Below the pieces are notes generated by a model. It made no database searches, was not told the origin of the DNA, and worked only from the letters and a program-made list of their open reading frames with translations. A program made the translations under genes and the position numbers. A stretch of 64,000 bases of DNA. It comes from Neoceratodus forsteri. Its lineage: Eukaryota > Chordata > Ceratodontiformes > Ceratodontidae. Shown in pieces: positions 22,860-32,899 of this stretch. The stretch lies in contig CM028129.1 in the NCBI GenBank assembly GCA_016271365.2, positions 843,900,001 to 843,964,000 of the forward strand, read 5' to 3'. Position 1 is the stretch's first letter; every line of letters begins with the position of its first letter.

Positions 22860-24007
22860 TAAGGCTGTGCGAATACCTTTTTTCTAATATTCAGCCGAAT
22901 ATTCGGTATTCGGTTCTGAAATATTTGTTATTCGATATTTGGGAATCGTATTCGTGTGGCTGGGGGGGTTATTTAAAATTAAAAGAGCACCACCCTCCTG
23001 GCCAGCATTAAATAAATGTTTTTAGCCCTGGTGTCTAGTGGTCCCACCAACCCCCTGGCCGATCGCCTGTCTAAAATAAAGAATCTCCCCCCACCCAGAT
23101 TCCCAGTAATATCCCCAGTCCCCCATCCCCAAATGTATAAAACTAATTGCCTAAGTTTCCTGGTGTCTAATGGACCCCCACCCTGTTAGGCAGTTCCCCC
23201 ACCCCTCCCCACCCATGACCCCAAGTGGGCCACCGGCACAGCCCTCCACTTACCTCCACGGCTGGCAGCCTGACTGAGTTTTCAATGAATGAGTGAGTAC
23301 AAGCATACACTCATTCAATGACACTCAGATTCAGCCACCAACAGCAAGTAGCACTACCAGGGGCTGGAGGAAGGAGGAGCTGCTCTGGTCACCGGCGGGC
23401 TGGGGTGGGATGGGGAAATGGTATTGTGGACCCGGGGTCAAAATGCCATTTCTCCCATCCTGCCCCACCAGTGACAGGAACAGCCTCCCCTCCCCTCCAG
23501 CCCTGGTCTTAATTCTTGCTGGTGTTGAATCTATCAATGAATGAGTGCGTGCTTGTACAAGCACACACTCATTCATTGAAAACTCAGTCAGGCTGCCGCC
23601 ATGGAGGTGAGTGAAGAGCCGCGCGCATGGCCTGCTTTGGGGTCATGGGTGGGAGACAGAGGGTGGGGGCATTACCTGACAGGGTGGGTGGGTGGGGGTC
23701 CACAAGACACCAGGAAATTGAGAATTATTTTATTTGTATACATTTGGAGACTGGGGATATTGCTGAGAGTCTGGGCCAGATTCTTTATTTTGGACTGGCG
23801 ATCGGCCGGGGTGGAACCACTAGACACCAGGGTGAAAATATTTATTTATTGCTGGCCAGGAGGGTGGAAAAGACTTTTTTGTCCTTGCACATGCCGAATA
23901 CTGAATACCAGCCAAATAGTGGACTATTCGGTATTTGGTTCCGAATATTTGGATAGTCCATTATTCGTGGTATTCAGAAATTAATATTTGGTATTCGCAC
24001 AGCCCTA
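22860..24007. mobile_element. 1.15-kb hAT-type foldback element
   Basis: Ends TAAGGCTGTGCGAATACC and, in complement, TAGGGCTGTGCGAATACC are flanked by 8-bp duplications GTTTTAAC (22852-22859) and GTTTTAAT (24008-24015). The 8-bp TSD and TAGGGNTG-type ends are established hAT hallmarks. The two arms, each about 500 bp, are inverted copies. TCTAGTGGTCCCACC, GGCCGATCGCC, GACTGAGTTTTCAATGAATGA and other blocks appear in both. No transposase is encoded. Confidence 0.88.
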
Positions 24008-24181
24008 GTTTTAATGTTATTGTTTTCTAGTTATTTGCAGTTTTTCTTTTACTATCCCCTGATGTTGGTCTACTAAATATTGTAGGTAAGGCAGTGCTTA
24101 TTTCAATGAGTTTTTCAAAATGTATCTGACTGTCCCTTGCTAAACTCACAATTGCTGTTTGTGACATCACAGTCTGTTGTC

Positions 24182-24346
24182 TTTTTTTTTTCTTTCTTTT
24201 GATTTTATTTTCTCTGATTTTTACTTCATTTTATTTCATTATTCTATGTATGGCTTTCTTGGCAGTGTACATTGATAGTACTGCATTCAATCCTCAAATG
24301 TTGTTGCACTGCGATATGTTTAATAAAGTATGTTGAATTAAAAAAA
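24182..24346 (+). mobile_element. 5'-truncated LINE 3' end with 16-bp TSD
   Basis: The 16-bp sequence ATCACAGTCTGTTGTC occurs at 24166-24181 and again at 24347-24362. Between them lies a T-rich stretch ending TTTAATAAAGTATGTTGAATTAAAAAAA, that is, a poly(A) signal plus A-tail. This is a textbook target-primed insertion of a severely 5'-truncated L1-type element. The AATAAAG..GTTGAA ending resembles that of the L1 at 44.28 kb. Confidence 0.8.
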
Positions 24347-24799
24347 ATCACAGTCTGTTGTCATGGTATGCACTATGATGTCATAAAACAACACTGAGTT
24401 TAACAGGGGACTGCCAAGTGTTTTCAAATATTTTCTATGCAGACATTTTAGATGGACTACCAAGATGTGCTGTAAACCTTGAAAAGGAACTTTGAAAATG
24501 AAAAGAAATGTATTCTCTAGTAAACTGTAACAGCTGAAACATCTTATTTATGAAAGCATACACTGAAGTGCAGAGTTGCTCTTTAAGTAATGAACTACTG
24601 CCCTCCAAAAGGTTGCCAGTTAAGCTCCAGCAAAATAATAACACATTACAAAGTTCCAAACCTAGGTCACATGATGCAGGCAGCCTAGTGGCAGCAGGAT
24701 TACAGGACACCTAACCCCAACCTCACATCTTCGGCTTTTACATCTAGATTTCTACTGGAATCGCATCAATAATACAAATTGTGAAGAGAGGGCATCACC

Positions 24800-25708
24800 A
24801 GCATCAGATATCACTGCAACTTGCATCGCTATTGAGAGAATTTCTTCCGCGATGGATGCAGATATGAAGATGGCCCAGCTTAAACATATGCCTCCTTCCT
24901 CACCTGAAAAGCTGCCTAAAAAAGCCAGGTCTCAACTCCAACTCCAAAAGCCTAGCAGCTATACAACCAGTTCCACTTACTGAAGATCGGTTTCTTTTGG
25001 AACTGTTGCCTTTCAGAGAAACATTGCTTGAAATTTCTACAGAGAATAAGTCTATTAGACATGATATGGCAGACTTAAATAAAAGAATGGGAGACACAGA
25101 AGCCAGATCCTCCTCACTGGAATGCTGAAGAGATAAAGTAGACCCAGAAGTAACCCAGCTTCGACAGCAAATACACAAACTGCAGCTAAAAACCGAGGAT
25201 TTAGAAGGTAGGAGTAGGAGGAATAATATTCTGATAATGGGTCTCCCCAAGACCGAGGAGAACCCCAACCTCATAGCCTTTGTCCAGAAGCTTTTGCTGA
25301 AAATAGTGGGCCCTTCTCCACTCGGGAGCAACTACCAAATCAAAAGAGCTCACCGATCATTATGGCCTCATCCCCAGCCTAGATCTCCCCCAAGACCCCT
25401 AATTTTTAAAATTCCTGAGCTATTTGGAGTGACAACACATGCTAAATAAAGTAAAAGAACTCCAAACAATATTGTAGGAATGTACCAAGCTCCTTATTAC
25501 ACAGGATCTACCATATGAAATGCGCCAGAAGCGAGCAGCCTTCCATGCCATTGTTACCAAAATCATTGCTGCAAGCATTCCTTTTAAAATGCTATATCCT
25601 GCCAAACTACAGGTCTCAGTATTTGGATCCTGGATATCCTATGACTCGCCTTCACAAGCGATGGCTGATCTAAAGATCAAACTCCCAGAACTGTTCAAGA
25701 ATGATTGA
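24800..25708 (+). pseudogene. L1 ORF1 (RNA-binding coiled-coil protein), decayed
   Basis: Reading across stops, the translation shows a coiled-coil part (E-I-S-T-E-N-K-S-I-R-H-D-M-A-D-L-N-K-R-M at about 25030-25090). The RRM-like core signature L-E-G-R-S-R-R-N-N-I-L-I-M-G-L-P follows at about 25200-25250, then I-K-R-A-H-R at 25340 and P-P-R-P-L-I-F-K at 25390. The C-terminal domain includes L-Y-P-A-K-L-Q-like sequence (about 25585) and the end near 25708. This order is specific to L1-type ORF1 (Transposase_22 family), which binds L1 RNA and acts as a nucleic-acid chaperone. Several in-frame stops and at least one frameshift make it non-functional. Confidence 0.85.
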
Positions 25709-26914
25709 AGTCTCTGACTGCAATTAGTTCTGTATGAGAATTTACTCTCTATACACAAGATTTAATGAGAGATGAGGATTCACCTACCCTCCTCCAAACT
25801 TTTCAGATATCCAGGTCTGGGATTAATTTGTGGATTGGCTTGATCTCACCAGTTGCAGTGCTAGATTTCCAACACAGAGTGCAGCCTGCTGCACAGTTTC
25901 ATTCTCTGGGGAAGGAACCGATTAATCCGGGTGAGGGTAGGGGGGATTGTTTTTCTCCTGGGATCTTATCTCCTCATCTCATGTAACTTTATAATGTGGG
26001 AGATGAAGCCTGAATCAAGGGTTATTGATTCGCTAGGCCTCCAGATACTCCCAGGAGGGACGAAATCTTGTGTATTAGGTGGAAACTTATATTTGGGTTA
26101 AGAGGAGCAGGTTCTAATCTGCCTAGGAGCATTATGAACCTCCAAAATGTTTATTTTGTTCTGAATATGTTAGTGCCTAAACATATCAAAATAATATGGT
26201 GCTAACAAGATTTATAATCTGGATGATGATGTGGGGGGTAGAGGGGTGGGGTGTCCTGACTCGAGCAAGCTCAGGGCTAACTGCATAACGAATTAGTTTA
26301 TGGGGGGGGTTTAGCTCCTACACATTCCCTACAAAGGGACATTGGTGGTCCTGGTATCTTTGGCTGCAGTTTTTTTGCTTAGTACAGTACCGCCAGACCA
26401 TACCAATCTTCTGTCTCCTATTTTTCTGGGATTTGTGGCTAGGAGCTGTATGGGATAGTCTCCCTCACTGGGACCTGTTTTGTCAAGAACTTTAACCATT
26501 TCTTTTTTTCAAGGGAGACAGATGTATATAGTTGCTGGGGTTATGAAGGGAGGGACAGAAGGTCTTCTGCTTTATACTTATTACAGTTTTCTCTTGTTGG
26601 ATTAGTCCTGTACTTCAAAAATATAATAATTCTGGAGAGTGGAAACTATAACTCCTGGGCAATTGGGGGTGGGGGATGGGGCAAACATCGATTCACTTAC
26701 TGTACTTTGGAATGGTTTCCCCTTCACTTAAATCATCCCTGTTATTACCAATTTGCAAGATTAATATTGTTGAAGGGCTCAGAGAAGGAGGGGAGGAGGG
26801 CAGGGATTGGAGTGTACCTTATGATTATTTCTGGTTTCATAATGATTTGTTCTCTAGAAAAATTATATGGTTTATTATTTGATATGGCTATTAACACATG
26901 TAAACTAGTGACCT
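25709..26914 (+). other. L1 inter-ORF region
   Basis: About 1.2 kb between ORF1 and ORF2 of the L1, with only short ORFs. It is long for an L1 spacer, so another insertion may be hidden here, but I see no TIRs or poly(A) tail that would define one. G-runs occur at 26230-26315 and 26665-26680. Confidence 0.5.
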
Positions 26915-27783
26915 GAAATGTCAGAGGAGTCAGGGAACCTATAAAGAGATATCAAGTATTAAAACATTGTGCCCTACTTAATGCAGACATAATCCTGCTA
27001 GAGGAAATGCATCTGTTGACTAGAGAGGCCATTTTGTTACGCAGACTGGGGATTTCTCAAGTCTTCGCTGCTGGGGTTTCCTCATCCAGTAAAGGGGTAG
27101 TCATTTTATTCAAAAATATGATCCCATTCCAGGCTGACTCCACAGTAACTGATCCCCATGGCAGATATATTCTCATTAAAGGTACCCTCTTTGGCACCAC
27201 AGTAGCTTTAAGCTCTGTATATGGGCCACCGGGTGGTGAGCCATTATTTTTTATGGAACTTGCCTGCAAAATTGCACCATTTCTTCCCATCTCCTTAATT
27301 CTAGGAGGTGATTGGAATGTCCCCCTGACACAGGATATAGATAGGACCCATTGACCCTTAAGACCCCCAACTCCATCACAAAGAGCCCTATAGGACTTGA
27401 TGGATACACTAGGACCTCTGTGATCCATGGCGTTTACTTAACACATCACATCAAATGTTCTCCTTTTACTTTAATGTGCACCAATCCTGGTCCAGATTGG
27501 ATTATATCTTAATCAGTATCCCTTTGTTAACCGGTTTACATCAAACAGGCATCGAACCTATAGTAATCTCTGATCATTCGCTGGTATGGGTGGCCCTATC
27601 TCCTTCCCCCGACAGTCCCAAAGATAGATCAAGGAGACTGAATACTCAACTTTTAAAAGACAAAACTATCATCTCTAAAATTTGAACCTCCATTCAAACC
27701 TTCATAGATACTAATATAGGTACGATTCAAAAAGATGATTTATTAAGGTGTACTCTCAAATGCTATATTTGTGAGGAAGTCAT
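26915..27783 (+). pseudogene. L1 ORF2 endonuclease domain, decayed
   Basis: The APE-type endonuclease of L1 ORF2. W/N-V-R-G-V starts at about 26918, then I-I-L-L-E-E-M-H-L (catalytic E; usually L-Q-E-T-H) at about 26990. S-K-G-V-V-I-L-F appears at 27090, H-G-R-Y-I-L-I-K-G at 27160, S-S-V-Y-G-P-P at 27220, and G-G-D-W-N-V-P-L (usually G-D-F-N) at about 27307. The final S-D-H-S-L-V block is at about 27578. Several stops and frameshifts are present. The frame at the 3' edge reads C-E-E-V-I-K, and continues as L-A-T-R-R-K-K in the - strand half at 47404. Confidence 0.88.
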
Positions 27784-28300
27784 TAAAGGCCTGGACACAC
27801 TGTCCCACTGTGTTTTAAAATGGTTTTTGAAACGGTTTGCTGTGTGACACTCTATTGCAGACACACACAAGACAGTACGGTTCTTAAAAACGTTTTTATG
27901 TGGACACACCTGAGTCAGGATTCCATGTTTAAAAACCATGTCAAAACACGGGTTACATTCCAGCAGCTGACCATGATGCAGTGCGATGTTGCCATTCCCC
28001 ACAAATCTTTGCGATTAAGCCTTGGTAACATATGTGTAGCATGAGCCTTGGCAACTGTGCACATATGCGCTGTTACCACTGTCAGTAAACGTGTTTTTGC
28101 GTGATTTAAAGGTCACAATTACTTATTATTTTAGTGAAATACAATGTAATGTATGTAAATACATGTGTGAAGGGGAGCGCCGAAGCAAGCACTACGCACA
28201 CCTCAGGTAATTGCCAGCACGCACGTCAGACTTCAGTTTAATTCGTGAAGCTGGCATGCTCTTCTTGTGCATTGTATTAAATAAAGATGTAAATGTAATG
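27784..28300. mobile_element. Harbinger terminal segment (left end)
   Basis: After the duplicated TAA (27784-27786) the sequence begins AGGCCTGGACACACTGT, matching 16 of 17 bases of GGGCCTGGACACACTGT at 47408. Imperfect internal inverted repeats follow (AAAAACGTTTTTATGTGG, AAAAACCATG). A 3-bp TAA/TTA duplication and this type of end are established PIF/Harbinger features. No ORF lies in this segment. I infer that it is the other end of the element whose genes lie at 47.8-55 kb. Confidence 0.75.
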
Positions 28301-28536
28301 GCCCATTACCTGCCTAGTTGAATTCAATTCCATATAGTTCAGGTGTAACATGTAATGTATCCCTTCTCCCCCGTCCCCTATGCTCTATTATGTATTTTTC
28401 CCGTAACTCCTACACATACTGATTTACCTGCTGGCATACTACGTGAGTAGTCATATCGGGGTCATTAATTTCAGCTGAGTGATATACAACCTTAACAGGG
28501 TTTTGTTCTGATTATGTGCCACATTGTTTTATGTCT
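28301..28536. other. Harbinger interior or flank, no ORF
   Basis: No coding frame or repeat of its own is visible. It probably belongs to the Harbinger element beginning at 27787. Confidence 0.35.
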
Positions 28537-28981
28537 TATAGTGCCAGAAACCCACAATAGGAGACAGCAGAAGTAGGAGTGTGAAAACAGAGCATTTGAG
28601 GCAAAAGGCACAGCTGATCGGGAGATTAGGCTGCTATTGTAAGCTATGATTATGCTTTCAGCTTTTTCAGAGTCTCACTAGCTGTACTCATTCTTCAAAT
28701 CCAATATGCTTGTCTGCACAATTTTAACATCCTGGTTTTGACATATTACCACTGCTTTAAGTGGCATGAAGAGTGTTTGTGACCACAGTTCTTATCTATG
28801 GCATCAGTATGTGAAAGCACCCTAAGAAAAAATGCTACAGTAGAGAGAACCCTGAGCATCTTCCTAGGTACTACTGCCTTCTCAGTCAGAAAGTAATACA
28901 CACACCACATTCCGCCTGTGTACCCATGTCTTGTCCCTAGTTTCTGTATTTGGTACGGTTATTTGCTGGTACTATCATAGA
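28537..28981 (+). repeat. Inverted repeat, arm 1
   Basis: From TATAGTGCCAGAAACCCACA to GGTACTATCATAGA this matches, in reverse complement, 56955-57203 at roughly 90% identity by eye. Arm 1 holds an extra segment of about 197 bp (28580-28776) absent from arm 2. The arms are 28 kb apart and flank the two L1/Harbinger junctions. Confidence 0.85.
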
Positions 28982-29535
28982 TCTAACTGTGAGACATAGG
29001 CATTCCACACCAAGTTAGTGTGGTGACATCAGACACAAGAGCAAATATCGAATGCCTTTATGATAGTACACTAATGAGGTGTGGAATAACAAATTGTACG
29101 CAGTCACAGCTGGGACTACATTATTCTCTATATCCATCATCCTGACTACTGGGGCTGTGGTAACAGAACTTGATAGAGACTGAGGTAATGAACTCACATT
29201 CAGTAGTGAATGGGGCAGAGAACAAAGCTCATTACTGCCACTGTACAAAGAAATAACACACGTTCTAGAAGCCGAGTCATTTATTTGGAACATAACATAC
29301 AAGTTTTCGAAGCACCCCGCTAGAACAGGCTCACTATGTAGTATGACAGATTCACAGGGGGGAACAAACAGGGACAATTCACATTTGGCTGTCACTGAAT
29401 GCACTTCCTGGGCACTTTATGTACTCTGCATTGCCTCATGCCTCTATACCCAGTGCGTGTTGTTTTTTTAGCTTAACTAATACCTTGTTGTACGTATCGC
29501 TTACATAAAGAAATTTATAATAAGAATGGTTAATA
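28982..29535. other. Unclassified, one 129-codon open frame
   Basis: A - strand frame at 29015-29404 is open for 129 codons. It is rich in S, L and V and has no motif I recognise. It could be chance or a relic of a transposon ORF. Confidence 0.3.
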
Positions 29536-30542
29536 GGGTTGCCACCTTTGGATGGGGCAAAAACCGGATCCTAAGCTCTACCCCTAGCCCCACCCCTTTT
29601 ATGACTCATCATGCATTGTTCCTGCTAGAAGGCCATTTTGTTATATAAATAAAAGACAACACTTAAAGAAACAGCTCAACAAAAATGTTTAGAGACTGTA
29701 CTGTACCTGTAAAGTTACTTTCCTAGGTTCTTCCTGGTCATCCATTTACTTACATATTTATTTATTGACATTGGTTTACCAAATAAACACACAGAGATAA
29801 AATAAATATTTACAGATATGATCTGGGGGGATACAAGGGGAAATACTATAAATAGCATGCAACAGTATGCATGGTATATAATAATACATAACTGTTTCCT
29901 GTAATCTGTACTTTATACCTGTTTCTGGCTCCTTTCCCTGTTCGTGTCCACAGTACTATTTCAAAGAAAAAGAACTGACCGTACAATTTTCTTGAGGGAA
30001 AAAATATAATTTAAAACATTTAAAAATGTCTAAATTCTGTTAGAGATGAAAATGTTTACCAGCAAATGAAAGTGGAAGACAACTGGCTCTGTTACTGTTA
30101 CTAAAGGTGGGGGCAGCTGTGCTGCTATGCCACTTTAAGATGTAATAGGAAAGATTAGGTTAAGTAAGTACTAATGGTGTTAATGGCCATACTTTACACC
30201 TCCCAGGCTGACTGCTTTCACAAACAAAGGGTTATAGTGACAACAGAACTTGTTTGTAAACTGGACATGCAGCTGAAACAATGACTAATATGACAACATT
30301 TGTTTCAAAAGTATGTGAGCACTCAAAATGGTTCAAAAACCTGACCAGCACACAGCAAAACCGGATGTAGTGATGTCACTACTGCAGCAGAACCACTTAG
30401 AATCCTGGTACAGTGTTGCTTTCCTCTATTTAATTCTGTGGTGACAGTATTCTAGAACCTCTAGAGACTTTCCAAGTCAGTTTCATTATGAAAATGAGAG
30501 AAAAAAACACACAAAGCACACATGTCACATAGTACTACTATA
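29536..30542. other. Probable old MITE remnants
   Basis: Starts with GGGTTGCCACCT, which also begins a stretch at 58449 (TTAGGGTTGCCACCTGTCAG), suggesting a shared terminal sequence. I could not find a matching opposite end. The rest is AT-rich and non-coding. Confidence 0.3.
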
Positions 30543-30716
30543 CACTATAAAAAATGCAGGATAAGCAACTTTATGCACAACCTGTGTGTTCCATCACCTC
30601 GGGGTTCTGATTTCCATGGACCTCTTAAGCTTTGCTCTCAAGGTCATCAGGAATCAGAACCCCTCTGTGGCAGAACACACTGGTTGTGCATAGTTGCTCA
30701 TCCAGTATACTCTATG
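30543..30716. repeat. Foldback MITE, copy 3
   Basis: Left arm GCAGGATAAGCAACTTTATG pairs with right arm CATAGTTGCTCATCCAGTA. Further in, TGCACAACCTGTGTGTTC pairs with GAACACACTGGTTGTGCA, and GGGGTTCTGATT with AATCAGAACCCC. The loop is CTTAAGCTTTGCTCTCAAGG. It is closely related to copy 2 at 11.81 kb. Confidence 0.88.
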
Positions 30717-31034
30717 TTTAATACTTCCACCATTTCAACATTTCCTAACTGTCAGATAATCTATATCCTAACTTTGTACTGCATTTTGCTTTATTTACAG
30801 ATGACCATTTTGGACTTTATTGGATTTCTTCTATCCAACGTCTCAGAGGAACACCTTTTGTTGTATGTGTGGAGCTACGTATAGAACTTTCTGTAGGCCT
30901 AGTAGAACTGGGATTAAACATTGTAATACCTGGCAACCAAGGCCATTCTATAGGGTCTCCAGGGGTAGTCATATCTATGCTTGTGTGCTCCTGCCTCTCT
31001 CATCTGTTTGCTTTGTCATCTTGACCAGTCTAAA
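30717..31034 (-). other. Gypsy 3' flank, LTR not identified
   Basis: This sequence lies directly downstream of the integrase stop on the - strand, where the 3' untranslated region and LTR should be. I could not match it to anything upstream of gag, so the LTRs are either deleted, diverged or truncated. Confidence 0.4.
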
Positions 31035-32289
31035 CTACAGGGTTGAAATGTACAAGGCTTTATTTAAAAGGTTCCGGTGCATAATTTTACTAGCATGTCC
31101 TCCTTCTTCTGTTCTGACTTTATATACTGGAAGTCCTGGATATGGAATTTCTGTTATCACAAACGGTGTGGGTTCCCACCTAGATGCAAGCTGATGCCCT
31201 ATGGTATGAGTGTTTTTTAGCAGGACTCTGTCTCCTACAAATAAAGGTGCAGCACATGCTTTACGATCATATTGTTCTTTTTGCCGCTGTTGTACATGTC
31301 TCATTTGTGCTGACACAATGTCAGCTGCTTCTTTAAGTCTATGCTGATGCTCCTCTACCCATAGTGAGGTTGGTTCCTTTGTTTTTCTATAGGTCTGCTT
31401 TACATCAAGAACCATGTCCATCAGAAGTCTCCCATGTCGGCTGAACATTAAATAATAAGGCGTATACCCTGTAGAATAGTGCACCATATTGTTATACACA
31501 TAGCAGAATTCTAGAAGTAATTCAGACCATTTCGCTTTTTGTTCACCTGGCATTGCTCTTAACATCTCTAGTAATGTACGGTTTGGTCGTTCACTACACC
31601 ATTTGTTTGCTGATGATATGGGGCGGTTCTCAGTTTTCTGCTGCTGTACATAGTACACAGTTCTTTAAATAATAAGGATTTGAATGCACCACCTTGGTCA
31701 GTCAATATTTGTGAAGGGTATCCATATGGTCATACAAAATGTCTCCACAGAGCTTCAGTGGTGATCTGAGTTGACAAATTTCTTACGGGTACTACCACCA
31801 TAAATTTGGTATAGTGATCAATAATCATCAGTACATACTGGCATCCACTTTTACTAGGTGCAATCTTCAAATGGTCTAAGGCAACAATCTACAAGGGTTC
31901 CTTGGTTACAATTGAGTGTAAGGGTGCTTTCTGTTTATTATCTGCCTCTTTTTAAGGTTACAAGCCATACAGTTCTCACACCACTGTCTAATGTCTTCTC
32001 TCATGCCTATCCAATAAAATCTTTCTCTGATCATTTTCTCTGTCTTTTGGTGTCCAAAAGGACCTGACCCATTGTGGTAAACTTCTAGTACAGTATCTGC
32101 TTCTGCCTGAGGGATAAGGATCTGTATGATTTCTTCTCTTGTTCTTGGTTCTCTGGTTTTCCGTACCATTTTCCCTTGTTCTAAGCTGAGACATTCTTGT
32201 TGTCTTAACAGTTTGGTTAATTCTGGAGGTAGTGTCTTTCTTTCTTGGGCTTTTACTGGTCTTTTGGTTCTCAGTATCTCTTTGAGCAT
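31035..32289 (-). pseudogene. Gypsy integrase, decayed
   Basis: The N-terminal HHCC zinc domain is seen at 32180-31940 (H-N-G ... G-H-Q-K-T ... W-C-E-N-C-M-A-C). The DDE core follows, with A-L-D-H-L-K-I at about 31885 and L-T-D-Q-G-G-A-F at about 31695 (both in broken frame), then H-Q-Q-T-N-G. The C-terminal part at 31658-31035 is one open frame of 207 codons, with W-S-E-L-L-L-E-F-C-Y, G-Y-T-P-Y-Y-L-M-F-S-R and an SH3-like end (V-G-D-R-V-L-L-K). Stops in the core disable it. Confidence 0.92.
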
Positions 32290-32377
32290 CTGGAATAAAG
32301 GATTCTAATTATGTAGCTGCATCAACAAACCTGTTTTTCCATCTGTTGGTACTGTTGACATTGTTTCTGCACTCTGA

Positions 32378-32824
32378 TCAGTAGTCTGCAAGTACTGACA
32401 GCACAATTGTACTATTTTTCACTGGAATATGAATAAAATGTGGCATCTCCAAATTTTCTGTCTCAGTTTCCACTGTCTCTTCTTCATCACAATTGGGCAG
32501 TCTAGATAAGGCATCTGCTTTACCATTTGCCTTTCCTGATTGGTATTTTATGGTGAAATTGAAATTAGCCAGCCTGGAAGCCCATCGTTGCTCTAATGCC
32601 TCAAATTTTGCTGTGTTGAGATGTGCCAAGGGGTTGTTATCTGTGTACATGGTGAACGAAGTAGGTGTGAGGTAGTGCTTAAATTTCTCTGTCACAGCCC
32701 ACACAAGTGCTAAGAACTCCAATTTAAAAGAACTGTACCTTTCGTCATTTCTCTCTGAACCCCTTAAATCTCTGCTTGCATAGGCGATCACCCTTTCTCT
32801 TCCCTCTTGTACCTGGGAGAGCAC
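32378..32824 (-). pseudogene. Gypsy RNase H domain
   Basis: An open stretch of 148 codons with I-A-Y-A-S-R-D-L, E-R-N-D-E-R-Y, K-L-E-F-L-A-L-V-W-A and T-D-N-N-P-L, then A-D-A-L-S-R-L-P at the end. These are the canonical Ty3/Gypsy RNase H blocks, including the catalytic E and D. It is the best preserved part of pol after integrase. Confidence 0.93.
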
Positions 32825-32899
32825 CGCTCCTAGGCCTTTGTTACTAGCATCAGTTTAGAGGTGAAAAGGTTTTGGTAGTCTGGGTAAGCGAGCACTGGT

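Larger units (their letters stand above)
22792..24586. mobile_element. TTAA-flanked MITE (C) carrying two nested insertions
   Basis: The outer ends are TTAAAGAGCAACTCTG at 22792 and its exact complement ending at 24586, so a 16-bp perfect TIR includes the TTAA. The inner sequence is interrupted by a hAT foldback element (22860-24007) and a LINE tail (24182-24346). Removing both leaves an element of roughly 460 bp, similar in size and terminal sequence to MITEs A and B at 12.3-13.3 kb. Confidence 0.8.
24720..27783 (+). mobile_element. L1/Tx1-like LINE, 5' half
   Basis: Contains a decayed ORF1 (about 24800-25708), about 1.2 kb of inter-ORF sequence with no ORF I recognise, and the ORF2 endonuclease (about 26915-27783). 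It ends abruptly at 27783 against TAA and a Harbinger terminal repeat. The missing RT and 3' end are supplied by the - strand L1 at 44276-47404, and the two join in frame (see findings). Confidence 0.9.

Noticed and set aside
23601..23984. 127-codon + strand frame within the hAT foldback
   Set aside because: It lies in a palindrome with equally long frames on overlapping readings, G-rich composition and no domain.
29015..29404. 129-codon - strand frame as a gene
   Set aside because: No motif, no splice or promoter context, and a length that can occur by chance in 64 kb.
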